64,000 nucleotides of DNA from Staphylospora marina (GCF_003856495.1 NZ_CP034118.1:1716001-1780000); one strand, 5' to 3'. Positions 16,978 through 26,351 are shown, counted from the stretch's first letter. The notes: generated by a model from the sequence alone, not told the origin. A program made the numbers and translations.

Positions 16978-17358
16978 TTACCGGATGCGTCTTTGGATGA
17001 CCAGTGATGCGGGATCCAGCTCCGCTTCCGCGGACTTTCGGATTCCCGACGGTCCCGTGGCAACGGCGCGGAGCCGGAGTTGACCGGTTTTCCGTTCCGC
17101 TTTCACCTCCACCAGATATTCCCCGAGCCGAAACCGGCCGGAATCCGCTTCCGGCCGTTCGCGCAATCGCGTCTTCATGACTTCCATGCCGCTTTCCGCG
17201 GCGTAACCCGCTTGAACTCCTTCCCACCACAACCGTTCCGTCTGCCTGCTTCGAATGTTCATCGACACCATGATGGTGAGAAGAATGAAGATCATGGAGG
17301 AGACGGCAAGCACGACCGGCAATGCGGCTCCCCGTTCATCCCGCATTGTCTTGTTCAT
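16978..17358 (-). CDS. comGG: ComGG-like protein of the competence pilus operon
   Basis: 126 residues: short N-terminus, one hydrophobic helix (ALPVVLAVSSMIFILLTIMVS), then YAAESGMEVMKTRL, a segment typical of PilX/ComGG-type proteins whose N-terminal helix resembles a pilin without a clear prepilin peptidase site. ComGG is needed for assembly of the transformation pseudopilus. Overlaps the end of comGF by 23 nt. ATG 17358 has the AAAGGA almost adjacent; ATG 17346 (MRDERG) is an alternative. Assignment rests largely on position. Confidence 0.7.
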   Translation of the reverse strand: MNKTMRDERGAALPVVLAVSSMIFILLTIMVSMNIRSRQTERLWWEGVQAGYAAESGMEVMKTRLRERPEADSGRFRLGEYLVEVKAERKTGQLRLRAVATGPSGIRKSAEAELDPASLVIQRRIR

Positions 17359-17806
17359 TCCTTTCCGATAGATACAGGGTGACGTCCATGGATGAGGTCC
17401 AGTTTTGGAGGCCGAGCTCCACTTCCACCCCTCGGTCGTCCGGCATCCACGCCGCAAAATACACATTGTCCAGCACGATCATCGTCCCGCCGAACGATGA
17501 ATCCGTGGGTTCCTTGACACTTCTTATCAGTCGTCGATTTCGGTGTTCATACCGAACGGAGGATCCGTCCGGAAATCCGATCACCAAAGCCTCCCCTTCC
17601 TTCCGGAAGTGGCTTGCCCGTTTCACGTCCTGTTCCAAAAGCGGCACGAAAGACAACACTTCAGCCTCCAGCCTTTGCCGGCCGGCCTGTTTGCCGATCT
17701 CTCCTTCAAACGTTCGCGTCGCCAGGAACAGCGATGGAATCAAAAGCACCAACACGGACAGGGAAATGATCACTTCGACGTAGGTATACCCTTTTTCGTC
17801 TCTCAT
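17336..17806 (-). CDS. comGF: ComGF-like minor pseudopilin
   Basis: 156 residues. The N-terminal MRDEKGYTYVEVIISLSVL carries a prepilin-type G|Y-x3-E signal and hydrophobic helix. The C-terminal part (FLLEQDVKRASHF-like, GTMIVLDNV) resembles the ComGF family. SD GGAGGG and a 4-nt ATGA overlap with the upstream gene couple its translation. Confidence 0.75.
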   Translation of the reverse strand: MRDEKGYTYVEVIISLSVLVLLIPSLFLATRTFEGEIGKQAGRQRLEAEVLSFVPLLEQDVKRASHFRKEGEALVIGFPDGSSVRYEHRNRRLIRSVKEPTDSSFGGTMIVLDNVYFAAWMPDDRGVEVELGLQNWTSSMDVTLYLSERNEQDNAG

Positions 17807-18168
17807 GGAATCGCCCTCCAGGCGGACAACCGTCGCACCTGTTCCCCTTGCGGTCCTCGCCAACGAATCTCCACTTCGTGCCGGACCAGTCCCGGCGTTT
17901 CTTCGAAACAATGCCAGCGAAGCCGATAGACTTGATGCACGTATGCCCGGCTTCGAACTTGTTCCTCCCCGACACAGTCGCTCCCGAACGAGTCTCGGAT
18001 TTTCTCCATCCGCTGCTGGAGAAGCAAGCCGGCTTCGACCAAAGACGTTTGTCTTTGACCCATTGCCTTCAACTCACCCACGACGGGGATGGCCATGAAG
18101 AGCAAAACCCCGAGCACGAACATCGCCGTAACCGTTTCGGACAAGGTAAAGCCCCTTTCCCCATGCAT
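17803..18168 (-). CDS. comGE: Pseudopilin with prepilin signal (ComGE position)
   Basis: 121 residues; MHGERGFTLSETVTAMFVL is a prepilin signal (G|FTLSE) with a following transmembrane helix; two cysteines later (SDCVGEE, WHCFEE) could form a disulfide. The ATG shares its A with the comGD stop. Symbol given by operon position; sequence similarity among minor pseudopilins is weak. Confidence 0.7.
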   Translation of the reverse strand: MHGERGFTLSETVTAMFVLGVLLFMAIPVVGELKAMGQRQTSLVEAGLLLQQRMEKIRDSFGSDCVGEEQVRSRAYVHQVYRLRWHCFEETPGLVRHEVEIRWRGPQGEQVRRLSAWRAIP

Positions 18169-18605
18169 CAAGGCAACCACTCCGCAACGGGAAGCCCCGA
18201 CGCAACCTGAATCCGAAGGAGGCCCACCACCCGGCCGTCCAGCATGAGCCGAACGGTTCCTCCTCGCGCCTGACCGGTTTTCGCAAACAAAATCCCGTCC
18301 GGATAGTTGCTTTCCAGCCGGTATTTGGGAGGAACGGAAACGGTTCGAAGTTCCGATCCCCCCTGAATCACCCGGATCGATGTCTCCTCCAGAAGAACGC
18401 GGACTTCCTGCTCCCTGGCGAGTGCTTCCATCCGGGCATATTGCAATTCGGAGGCAAGAAACCTCATGAACATTTCCCGTTCCAAACGTTCACCGATCCG
18501 GGCCATGGCAGGAACGCTGAGCGAAAACAAAAGGCCCACCACGAAAAGGGTCATCGTCAATTCCGCCATCGTCCAACCCCCTTCCCGAAAGCGGGCGCCA
18601 CTCAT
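18168..18605 (-). CDS. comGD: ComGD-like minor pseudopilin (GspH type)
   Basis: 145 residues. Near-canonical prepilin region REGGWTMAELTMTLFVVGLL; Gly-Trp-Thr before AELT suggests processing by ComC. The rest (FLASELQYARMEALAREQEVRV, VRLMLDGRVVG) resembles GspH/ComGD. ATGA overlap of 4 nt with comGC. Confidence 0.8.
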   Translation of the reverse strand: MSGARFREGGWTMAELTMTLFVVGLLFSLSVPAMARIGERLEREMFMRFLASELQYARMEALAREQEVRVLLEETSIRVIQGGSELRTVSVPPKYRLESNYPDGILFAKTGQARGGTVRLMLDGRVVGLLRIQVASGLPVAEWLP

Positions 18606-18931
18606 CGCTTGCAGGTCACCCGCTCTTCAGCCGGTACGTCCGGTTTCCGATTGATCACGTAGGTTCCTCCTCCCGGGCACTTGGGAACGGAACGGAGATA
18701 ATTGGTCTTCACCAGTTCTTCCACGCTGGCGGGATAAGTGCCGTACTCCAAAAAATAATTGTCCGCCTGGGAAGCGATCAACCGCCTGTTGGCACGGTCC
18801 GCCTGACTGCTCGCCTTTTCTCCGGCCGCCTTCAGATTGGGAATGGCGATGGCCAGAATCAATCCGATGATAAACAGAACCACAAGCATCTCGATCAGGG
18901 TGAATCCTTTTTCGTCTGTTGCTTTCCTCAT
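18602..18931 (-). CDS. comGC: ComGC major competence pseudopilin
   Basis: 109 residues, the usual ComGC size. EKGFTLIEMLVVLFIIGLILAIAIPNL is an ideal type IV prepilin leader and helix (trimmed in this entry's summary as G|FTLIE). Two C-terminal cysteines (KCPGG and VTCKR) fit the ComGC disulfide. It builds the extracellular pseudopilus that brings DNA to ComEA. ATG 18931 has AGGTGAAGGG upstream. ComGD overlaps by 4 nt. Confidence 0.92.
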   Translation of the reverse strand: MRKATDEKGFTLIEMLVVLFIIGLILAIAIPNLKAAGEKASSQADRANRRLIASQADNYFLEYGTYPASVEELVKTNYLRSVPKCPGGGTYVINRKPDVPAEERVTCKR

Positions 18932-18964
18932 CCCTTCACCTCTCCTCGCTTTCAACGTGTCGGT

Positions 18965-20008
18965 TCAGAGTGCGCGAACCATCTGCAACATCGGCAAAAA
19001 CAGCGCGATCACCATGGCCGCGATCAACAGTCCCACGCCGAAGATCAACAGCGGCTCCAGCCCCCGGGTGAATTTTTCCGTCTTCGACGTGATGGCCGCC
19101 TCGGTTTCCCGCGCCAACATCAGAAACGCGTTGTTCACGCTGCCGATGCTTTCCGCCAAAGCCACCAGTCTGGGCAACGACGGCAAAAAGAGATCTCCCG
19201 CTTCCTCCCGGATGGCCAGATGCAGCGGACTGCCGGACTCCACACGCATGCGGATCCGCCGCAATCCGGCGGACAGACAGACCCACGGAGTTTCCCGTTC
19301 CACCAGCTCAAGCGCGTTTCGGAGAGGAACGCCGGCATTGAGCAGCGATCCCAGTTGCACGGAGACATATTGCGTCATCCGAAGCATCCGGAGATCTCCG
19401 ATCACGGGAATCCTGAGAAGCGCTTTCTCCCATGCCTCCCTCCTCCCGGAAGAACCCGTCCCCGAAATGCCGTGCAGGATGAGAAGCATGCCGATCCCCG
19501 TACCGATCACACCCGCCGGCCAGTACCAGTGATCACGGACGGCGAACAACCACCGTGTGGCCAATGGAAGCGGAATTCCCATCGCACGGTACAGGTCGGC
19601 AAAGCGGGGCAACACCACGGACGTGAGAAAGAGAAACGAGATCAAGACCATCAAAAACACCACGGCCGGATAGAGAATCGCTCTCCACATGTCCCGGATC
19701 CACTTGCTGCGGGCCGAATAGTAAGTATCACATTGCCGAAATCCGAAGGAATAGTCCCCGTGTTCTTCCGCCGCCCGGATGAATGAAACGAACAAGGCGG
19801 GAAAACCGGAGACCCGCAGTGCATCGGAAAGACGCTCCCCCCGCTGCAACCGGTCCTTCAGCGTTCCGTACAAGAATGACGGAATCAGCTGTTGTTCATG
19901 AAGCAGATCCAGTGCGTCCAGAAGAGGAACGCCGTTCTCCAACAAACCGGCCGTTTGCTGCGCAAATTGAGCCAGCTGCTCAACCTTCCACCGTTTCTTC
20001 CACCACAT
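18965..20008 (-). CDS. comGB: ComGB, polytopic membrane protein of the competence pilus
   Basis: 347 residues of the GspF/PilC family: cytoplasmic domain, TM near residue 115-135 (LYPAVVFLMVLISFLFLTSV), second domain, and C-terminal TMs ending ...IALFLPMLQMVRAL. Typical ENGVPLLDAL and GSLLNAGVPLRNALEL repeats. It anchors the pilus assembly platform next to the ComGA ATPase, with which it overlaps by 29 nt. Confidence 0.93.
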   Translation of the reverse strand: MWWKKRWKVEQLAQFAQQTAGLLENGVPLLDALDLLHEQQLIPSFLYGTLKDRLQRGERLSDALRVSGFPALFVSFIRAAEEHGDYSFGFRQCDTYYSARSKWIRDMWRAILYPAVVFLMVLISFLFLTSVVLPRFADLYRAMGIPLPLATRWLFAVRDHWYWPAGVIGTGIGMLLILHGISGTGSSGRREAWEKALLRIPVIGDLRMLRMTQYVSVQLGSLLNAGVPLRNALELVERETPWVCLSAGLRRIRMRVESGSPLHLAIREEAGDLFLPSLPRLVALAESIGSVNNAFLMLARETEAAITSKTEKFTRGLEPLLIFGVGLLIAAMVIALFLPMLQMVRAL

Positions 20009-21080
20009 CTCCGATCACCCTCATCCATTCCTCCCGGGTCGTCAGTCCCTGATCCATTTTCCGCTTCACGGCTTCTCCCAGCGAAACAACTCCCTGTTTC
20101 CGCAAATGGCGACGAATTTCGTGAACCGGATCTCCCCGCACGATCATTCGTTCCAACCGTTCATCGGAAACCATGACCTCGAACACGCCGGTTCTTCCGC
20201 AATAGCCGGTTTTCATGCACCCTTCGCATCCGCTTCCCCCGCAATTCCAGCAAACGAGACGGACCAGCCGCTGTGCGATGACACCCGCCAACGCCGCGGC
20301 AACCCGGTACGGCTCCACACCCATGTCCACCAAACGGGTCACGGCGCTGGCCGCATCGGCCGTGTGGAGCGAAGACAGAACCAGATGACCGGTCAATGCC
20401 GCCGAAGCCGCGATGGCGGCCGTTTCCGCATCACGGATTTCCCCGATCATGATCACGTCCGGATCTTGCCGGAGAACGGCTCTGAGCCCACGCGCAAACG
20501 TGAGACCTGCCCGGGGATGAATCCGGATCTGGTTGATTCCTTCCAATCTCCGTTCCACGGGATCTTCCAGGGTCACGATGTTCGTCTCGGGCCGGTTCAA
20601 CTCTTCGGCCATGGCATACAACGTGGTGGTCTTTCCGCATCCCGTCGGACCGGTCACCAACAAGAGGCCGTTGCTTCGTTTGAGCAGCCGCTTCACGGTT
20701 TCCAAGGTCGCCATCTCCATTCCCAGTCCGTCGAGTGAAACCGGCCGTGCATGGCTCTTCATCAACCGCAGCACCATTTTTTCTCCGTAAAGCACCGGAA
20801 CGGTGGAAATCCGAACATCAAAGCGTTCACCGTCCTTGTCCAGCGTGAGGGATCCGTCCTGGGGCATGCGCCGTTCCCCGATGTCCATCCCGCTCATCAC
20901 TTTGATGCGCGACACCAGGGGAGACGCCCACTCCGGAGGAAACGAACGAACCTCCACCAGAAACCCGTCCACCCTTTTTCGGATCCGTACCCTGTCCGGA
21001 AGCGGCTCGATGTGAATGTCACTGGCCCCCCATTCCACGGCTTGTCCGATCAGTTGTTCCACGCAGGCAACCACATCCAA
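19980..21080 (-). CDS. comGA: ComGA, traffic ATPase of the competence pilus
   Basis: 366 residues. GspE/PilB-type secretion ATPase of the short ComGA form. Motifs: GASDIHIEP, Walker A GPTGCGKTTT, Asp box LEDPVE, Walker B VIMIGEIRDAET, His box LSSLHTADA, and a tetracysteine zinc site (CWNCGGSGCEGC). It powers pseudopilus assembly. The only usable start is TTG 21080 (in-frame TAA four codons upstream) with GGGAGGG about 12 nt away. First gene of the operon; no clear ComK box (AAAAN5TTTT) seen in the 170 nt upstream. Confidence 0.93.
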   Translation of the reverse strand: MDVVACVEQLIGQAVEWGASDIHIEPLPDRVRIRKRVDGFLVEVRSFPPEWASPLVSRIKVMSGMDIGERRMPQDGSLTLDKDGERFDVRISTVPVLYGEKMVLRLMKSHARPVSLDGLGMEMATLETVKRLLKRSNGLLLVTGPTGCGKTTTLYAMAEELNRPETNIVTLEDPVERRLEGINQIRIHPRAGLTFARGLRAVLRQDPDVIMIGEIRDAETAAIAASAALTGHLVLSSLHTADAASAVTRLVDMGVEPYRVAAALAGVIAQRLVRLVCWNCGGSGCEGCMKTGYCGRTGVFEVMVSDERLERMIVRGDPVHEIRRHLRKQGVVSLGEAVKRKMDQGLTTREEWMRVIGDVVEETVEG

Positions 21081-21211
21081 TGCGCGTCTTTACCCTCCCT
21101 TCATTTTTTCATTCGTCAATATTTTCCGAATTCTTCCTTCTTTTTCCTTTTCCTGCTTTCTTTCGACAACATTTGCGCATGACACGAATTTCTCTCCGAA
21201 GAGATGCATAT

Positions 21212-21240
21212 TTGACATGGCCCGGAGACATACTTTTACC
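21212..21240 (+). promoter_or_regulatory. Possible promoter of tRNA-Gln
   Basis: Perfect TTGACA at 21212-21217; 17 nt later only a poor -10 (TTTACC). Confidence 0.35.
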
Positions 21241-21251
21241 AGATGCAACGA

Positions 21252-21326
21252 TGGGGAATAGCCAAGTGGTAAGGCAACGGACTTTGACTCCGTGATTCGC
21301 AGGTTCGAATCCTGCTTCCCCAGCCA
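21252..21326 (+). tRNA. tRNA-Gln(TTG)
   Basis: Acceptor TGGGGAA/TTCCCCA, anticodon stem ACGGA/TCCGT with loop CTTTGAC (TTG), T-loop TTCGAAT, discriminator G, encoded CCA. Confidence 0.96.
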
Positions 21327-21331
21327 ACGCA

Positions 21332-21365
21332 AAAGCGGCTTTCCGATCCATCGGAAAGCCGCTTT
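21332..21365 (+). terminator. Terminator behind tRNA-Gln
   Basis: Perfect 15-bp stem AAAGCGGCTTTCCGA/TCGGAAAGCCGCTTT with a 4-nt loop. It could also serve the converging terC. Confidence 0.65.
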
Positions 21366-21491
21366 GCCATGTCAATCGTCATTCTTCTTGAAGCGTGCGT
21401 CAAACACGAAAAAGGAATCGGGAATCCGCAGGTTCTTCGGGGAAAAAATGACAACGGCTTCCGCCTCGGAGGCCGGTTCAAGCCGTTTGTC

Positions 21492-22184
21492 TCAGGCCGT
21501 TTTCTGTCGTCCGATCGCTCTCCGGACCACAAATCCCGCGAGGACGGAAAGAACGGCCAGCGCCATCGGCACCGCCAAATCCAAAAACCTCAGATTCGCC
21601 GGTACCAGCCCGGATATGAACGGATCCTTCAAAATCAGCTCTCCGGCCGTGTACCCCAGAATGGCCGATCCGAGGTAAACCAGCCAAGGCAACCGGTTCA
21701 TGATGGAGGCGATCAGTTTCGAACCCCACATGATGATGGGAATGCTGAGCGCCAGACCGAACAGGATGAGCAGCAAGTTGCCGTGAGCGGCACCGGCCAC
21801 GGCCAACACATTGTCGAGACTCATCACCACGTCCGCGATGACGATGGTTTTGATCGCGCTTCTCATCGAAGAGCCGGCGGTGACTTGTGTCGACTCCTCT
21901 TCATCCACCAGCAATTTGACGGCGATCCACAACAGCAGAAGCCCTCCCACGCTCATCAGGAACGGGATATTGAGCAGATACGCCGCCACGGCGGTGAGAG
22001 ATGCCCGGAGAAACACCGCCGCCGCCGCACCGAACAGAATGGCTTTTTTCCGCTGGTGTTCGGGAAGATTGCGGGCGGCCATCCCGATCACGACCGCGTT
22101 GTCCCCGCTCAGGATGATATCAATGATGATGATGTTCACGAACCCCAGCCAAAACGCCGTATCACTCCACATGGTCGCTTCCAT
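21492..22184 (-). CDS. TerC-family integral membrane protein
   Basis: 230 residues with about seven TM helices. TerC signatures: IIIIDIILSGDNAVVIGMAA, LRASLTAV, and a second MSLDNVLAVAGAAHG; the paired acidic residues in membrane segments likely bind a metal ion. Bacillus relatives (YceF/MeeF, MeeY, YkoY) export Mn2+ to metalate exoenzymes. No yybP-ykoY riboswitch is visible in the 61 nt upstream. It lies 61 nt downstream of rocB. Confidence 0.9.
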   Translation of the reverse strand: MEATMWSDTAFWLGFVNIIIIDIILSGDNAVVIGMAARNLPEHQRKKAILFGAAAAVFLRASLTAVAAYLLNIPFLMSVGGLLLLWIAVKLLVDEEESTQVTAGSSMRSAIKTIVIADVVMSLDNVLAVAGAAHGNLLLILFGLALSIPIIMWGSKLIASIMNRLPWLVYLGSAILGYTAGELILKDPFISGLVPANLRFLDLAVPMALAVLSVLAGFVVRRAIGRQKTA

Positions 22185-22245
22185 TGCCCAACTCCTTTTG
22201 CCAGCAAGTACCCTTCCGCCTGGCCGAACCCGGGGACGGGAACGT

Positions 22246-23889
22246 TCATCGGAACAGATGTTGAATGACGCCGACCGTCAACCGGGGAGCGATCTCCATG
22301 GACCAATCCGTTTCCACCCGTTCCCACTTTTTGTGGGCGTCTTTTCCGTAAGGGCCGATATTGACCACCGGAACATCCAGGCGGCGAATCGCTTCCACCG
22401 GAAGGCGGTATTTCACTTCCCACGCCGGCATGTTCACCGTGAATGCTTCCAGATCCCCTTCATTGTCGGAGATCGCCACAAAACTCATGTCGGAAATGTA
22501 CGGGAAAAACTTGCGAATCTCCACGGGCCGGGAAACATGAGGCCGAATGTCGTCCACCGCTTTCCGGACGGCCGTCATCAACCTCTCTCCCCTCTCCTCT
22601 TCCTCGCTGAGCACCACCCTCGGAATATACGGGGAAGCATAAAACACGATGACGGCCGGCTCGGCATCTCCCGCCCGTTTCCACAATTCTTCCACGGCTT
22701 TCACCGAAAACTCCCGCAGATCCAACCGGTGGTCCCCGGACAGGGATTCGAGGCATTCCCTCCATTCACGCTCAAAGGCGGCGCCATGCTTTCGCAGCGC
22801 TTCCCGCAACAGTTCCGCGTACGAAAACACCCGGACCTTCGGGGTCCATCCGGATGGAGGAAGTCCGGTTCTCCCCGCATGAACGTCCCGATGACGGACA
22901 AACCTCCCGACCGCGGCCGCAAACGCTTCTTCCGCCAACGATTTCATTTTCCGCATCACGTCAGCCGGTGACATTCCGTGCACGAAAAAATTGAACCAGG
23001 CAACGGCTCCGTGCGGGGTCTGCACGTCATACCGCAACTTGAGATCGGTCTGTTTGAGAGAAACGGGCGGCATGGTCGTCTCGCCGAACAATTCATCGCA
23101 AAGATCCGTATTGTAATCGATGCGTGACGTCAATTCGGCGATGACGAGGTTCGGATCGAATCCTTCAAACACCTGTCCCGCATGCGTTTCCTTGCCCGTC
23201 ACGTAAAACGCGGGGAGCAATTTGCCCACGGTTCCCAGGTAAATGTACCGGTTGGGGTCTCCTTCCCAGCGGGGAGAAGTGTAATCGGAATTGATGGCCG
23301 CCACATACTCCAAATTCTCCCTCACGGCCAACGGGTGGACATCTTCCACCGCCGAAAGCATGCCCCGCGAATCGTTTTCCTCGTCACAGGCAGCGATGAA
23401 CAGCAGATTGCCGCGAAGTTCTTCCCTGCGGGACGCGAATTCATGCAGAACGGCCATGTTGATCGCGATTCCGCTTTTCATGTCCACGGATCCCCGGCCG
23501 GGCATCCACCGGCCCGACTCCAGATCCTGTCTGACTTCTTCCGGAAGCGGCTCGGATCGCCACGCCTCGATCAGTTTGTCGGGCGAAAAAGCCAGGTCCT
23601 GCCATTTGCCGTAATCTTCCACGCCCACCGTGTCAAAGTGCCCCATCAGGATCACGGTTTCACGGTAATGTCCGTCACCGCCCTTCACGAGCGCGAGGAC
23701 ATTGTACCGTTCACGGTCGTCATCCCGGGTGGGCAACACCATCAAGTGGTCGGGGTGTTCCCCGAAATACGGATGTTCCGCCAGCATGTCGCGAATCAGA
23801 AAGGCCAGGTCACGCTCTCCGGAGGTGCCGACAATACTCGGATGTTCCACCAACTTGCGGGTAAACCTCATCACCGTATCCCGAAACAT
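22246..23889 (-). CDS. rocB: RocB-like M20-family peptidase/amidohydrolase
   Basis: 547 residues, matching RocB of B. subtilis (about 566). Metal ligand motifs of M20: MGHFDTV, G-RGSVDMKSG, ACDEENDS and a late D-AHKK-WERV segment. RocB belongs to the arginine-utilisation regulon, but its reaction is not defined. No other roc gene is near, so the arginine link is by homology only. GGGAGGAG lies 10 nt before ATG 23889; thiI ends 39 nt upstream. Confidence 0.88.
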   Translation of the reverse strand: MFRDTVMRFTRKLVEHPSIVGTSGERDLAFLIRDMLAEHPYFGEHPDHLMVLPTRDDDRERYNVLALVKGGDGHYRETVILMGHFDTVGVEDYGKWQDLAFSPDKLIEAWRSEPLPEEVRQDLESGRWMPGRGSVDMKSGIAINMAVLHEFASRREELRGNLLFIAACDEENDSRGMLSAVEDVHPLAVRENLEYVAAINSDYTSPRWEGDPNRYIYLGTVGKLLPAFYVTGKETHAGQVFEGFDPNLVIAELTSRIDYNTDLCDELFGETTMPPVSLKQTDLKLRYDVQTPHGAVAWFNFFVHGMSPADVMRKMKSLAEEAFAAAVGRFVRHRDVHAGRTGLPPSGWTPKVRVFSYAELLREALRKHGAAFEREWRECLESLSGDHRLDLREFSVKAVEELWKRAGDAEPAVIVFYASPYIPRVVLSEEEERGERLMTAVRKAVDDIRPHVSRPVEIRKFFPYISDMSFVAISDNEGDLEAFTVNMPAWEVKYRLPVEAIRRLDVPVVNIGPYGKDAHKKWERVETDWSMEIAPRLTVGVIQHLFR

Positions 23890-23928
23890 GCCTCATCGAC
23901 TCCTCCCGCTTGCAGTGATCACATGGTG

Positions 23929-25134
23929 TCAAAAATAGGAGAATTCTTCTTCCCCGTCCTCTTTCCGCTCGGTCAGAACCAGTGTCTCCGTTCCTTCGAC
24001 CGCCTCCCGGACCAAACGTTCCACGTCAAGCCGCGCTTCCTCATCCCTGGCGGTTTGCAGGTCGGGACGGGTTTTCGGCGACTTCGGCAAAAACACCGTA
24101 CAGCAATCTTCATATGGCAGAATCGATGTTTCATATGTGCCGATTCGCCTCGAAATCTCCATGATTTCCTGCTTGTCCAATCCGATCACCGGGCGAAGGA
24201 TGGGCATGTTGGTCACGTCATTGATGGCCGTCATGCTCTCCAGGGTCTGGCTGGCCACCTGACCGAGACTTTCTCCGGTGACTAGCGCCAGCGCACGATG
24301 CTTTCGGGCCAATGCTTCACTGATCCGGAGCATGAACCTGCGCATCACGGTAATGGAATAGGAACGGTCGCAATGTTTGTTGATTTCGGTTTGAATTTCC
24401 GTGAACGGCACCACGTGCAAACGGATCTCTCCGGCATATCGGGTCAGGATTTGCGCCAAATCCACCACTTTCTGCTTGGCCCGTTCACTGGTGTACGGAT
24501 AGCTGTGGAAATGGACGGCATGAAGCTCGCCCCCCCGTTTGAGCGCCATCCAGCCGGCCACCGGGCTGTCGATCCCGCCCGACAGCAGAAGCATGACCCG
24601 GCCGCTGACTCCCACCGGCAATCCACCGGGTCCGGGGATGTCGTTACCGTAAATATATGTGGCTGTGTTGCGAACTTCGACGTGAAGATTCAAATCGGGC
24701 CGATGCACGTCCACTTTCAACCCCGGGACCGTTTTGAGCAGAAATCCGCCCAGACGGTGGTTCATTTCCTGCGAGGGAATCGGAAAACTTTTGTCGGAGC
24801 GTTTGGCCGTCACCTTGAACGTTCGTGCATCGGGACACCGCGACTGCACGTATTCCCTTGCCGCCTCTTTGATCCGCTCCCAATCGGAGTCAACGCGGAT
24901 GGCGGGACTCATGCCGACCAGTCCGAAAACCGTTTGCAATTCTTCCAGAATCGGCTCCACCGGTTGGTCTCCCGGCTCCACAAACAGGCGCCCGTACGTG
25001 CGGGTGACCCGGACGCCGGGGAATTTGTCCAGTTTCGCCCGGATGTTGGCGATGAGCCGGTTTTCGAAATCGGTCCGGTTTTTTCCTTTCAGAGCCAATT
25101 CTCCGTATCTGAGCAAAATGCAGTTCTCTTTCAT
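23929..25134 (-). CDS. thiI: tRNA 4-thiouridine synthase ThiI
   Basis: 401 residues: NFLD plus THUMP region (to about residue 170), then the PP-loop ATP pyrophosphatase motif LLSGGIDSPVAGW. It makes s4U8 in tRNA and donates sulfur for the thiazole of thiamin. As in Bacillus there is no C-terminal rhodanese domain, so sulfur is expected directly from the desulfurase encoded immediately upstream (ATGA 4-nt overlap). C-terminal EEEF acidic tail. Confidence 0.96.
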   Translation of the reverse strand: MKENCILLRYGELALKGKNRTDFENRLIANIRAKLDKFPGVRVTRTYGRLFVEPGDQPVEPILEELQTVFGLVGMSPAIRVDSDWERIKEAAREYVQSRCPDARTFKVTAKRSDKSFPIPSQEMNHRLGGFLLKTVPGLKVDVHRPDLNLHVEVRNTATYIYGNDIPGPGGLPVGVSGRVMLLLSGGIDSPVAGWMALKRGGELHAVHFHSYPYTSERAKQKVVDLAQILTRYAGEIRLHVVPFTEIQTEINKHCDRSYSITVMRRFMLRISEALARKHRALALVTGESLGQVASQTLESMTAINDVTNMPILRPVIGLDKQEIMEISRRIGTYETSILPYEDCCTVFLPKSPKTRPDLQTARDEEARLDVERLVREAVEGTETLVLTERKEDGEEEFSYF

Positions 25135-26288
25135 TGTTTCCGCACCTTCATCACTTGTGTGAGTGGCGGGATCACGCGAATGAGAGCATCCGCGGCCCGC
25201 GTCAGGTCGTCTTCCGACGTCTCCAGTCCCATGCTGATGCGGATCCCTCCAAGCGCTTCCTCATCGGTTCTTCCCATCGCCTTCAGGATCCGGCTCGGCG
25301 TTTCCTTTTTGGAGGAACAGGCCGATTTGCTGGAAACATACACGCCTTCCCGTTCGAGGGCGTGAACGATCACTTCCGATTTCAGCCCGGGAAAAGACAG
25401 ACTGATGATGTAAGGGGCATCCTGCTCCGGATCGCCGTTCACCACCACGTCGGGGAGATGATTCGTCACTTTCCGGAGAAACTCCCGTTTCCACCGGCGG
25501 GTTTGTTCGAGAAACGCCTCCCGTTTTCCTTCCGCCAGGGCCACGGCTTTGGCCAATCCGGCAATCCCGGGGACGTTTTCGGTTCCGGACCGGATTCCCC
25601 GTTCCTGGTCTCCCCCGTGCACGATCGGAAAAATTTCCAGTCCCTTGCGGATGTACAAAAATCCGGTCCCCTTCGGGCCATGCAATTTGTGTCCCGACGC
25701 CGACAACAGATCAATTCTGCATTCGGCGGGAATCAGCGGAATTTTTCCGAACGACTGGACGGCGTCGACATGAAAAATCACGCGGGGAAACCGCTCAAGT
25801 CGCCGTCCGATTTCGGAAACGGGCTGAATCGCGCCGGTTTCGTTGTTCACGTGCATGACGGAAACCAGCACGGTTTCATCCGTGATCGCCTTCTCCACTT
25901 CATCCGGAGACACCCGTCCCGTGGAGTCGACGGGCAGCCAAGTGACCTTCCACCCTTTTGATTCCAAACGGCGAACGGCTTCAAACACGGACGGATGTTC
26001 CACCATGGTGGTGATCACGTGCCGACCGCGCTCGCGCCAACGTTCCGCCGTCCCCAGAATCGCCAGATTGTTGGCCTCCGTCCCGCCGGATGTGAAGAAA
26101 ATCTCTCCGGGAGAGCAGGAAAGGGTCCCGGCGATCCGTTTCCTGGCCTGTTCCAGGAGACGTTGGGATTTGGCGCCGATTCCGTGGAGCGATGAAGGAT
26201 TTCCGAACACGTTGTGCATCACGTCCGCCATCACCGACACCACCTCGGGATGGGTACGGGTGGTGGCACTGTTGTCCAGATAGATCAC
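25131..26288 (-). CDS. nifZ: Cysteine desulfurase (NifS/NifZ type) paired with ThiI
   Basis: 385 residues, PLP aminotransferase class V. IYLDNSATT N-terminus, TSGGTEANN, HVNNETG, HVDAVQSFG, PLP-lysine motif SASGHKLHGPKGTGFLYI, and active-site cysteine loop SSKSACSS near residue 325. It removes sulfur from cysteine as a persulfide. The 4-nt overlap with thiI is the arrangement seen for Bacillus NifZ-ThiI. GTG 26288 has GGGGGG upstream; the frame continues upstream to 26756 but has no domain there. Confidence 0.93.
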   Translation of the reverse strand: MIYLDNSATTRTHPEVVSVMADVMHNVFGNPSSLHGIGAKSQRLLEQARKRIAGTLSCSPGEIFFTSGGTEANNLAILGTAERWRERGRHVITTMVEHPSVFEAVRRLESKGWKVTWLPVDSTGRVSPDEVEKAITDETVLVSVMHVNNETGAIQPVSEIGRRLERFPRVIFHVDAVQSFGKIPLIPAECRIDLLSASGHKLHGPKGTGFLYIRKGLEIFPIVHGGDQERGIRSGTENVPGIAGLAKAVALAEGKREAFLEQTRRWKREFLRKVTNHLPDVVVNGDPEQDAPYIISLSFPGLKSEVIVHALEREGVYVSSKSACSSKKETPSRILKAMGRTDEEALGGIRISMGLETSEDDLTRAADALIRVIPPLTQVMKVRKQ

Positions 26289-26351
26289 GGAGATCCCCCC
26301 TTTTCCCTGTATTCTCTGCTGCAACTCCCTCATTCTATCAAAAAAAGCAAA

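Noticed and set aside
21081-21251. ComK box before comGA
   Set aside because: No AAAAN5TTTT pair found; competence control may differ from B. subtilis.
21366-21491. Search for a Mn2+ (yybP-ykoY) riboswitch around terC
   Set aside because: The space upstream of terC is only 61 nt and shows no such structure; the downstream gap also holds nothing.
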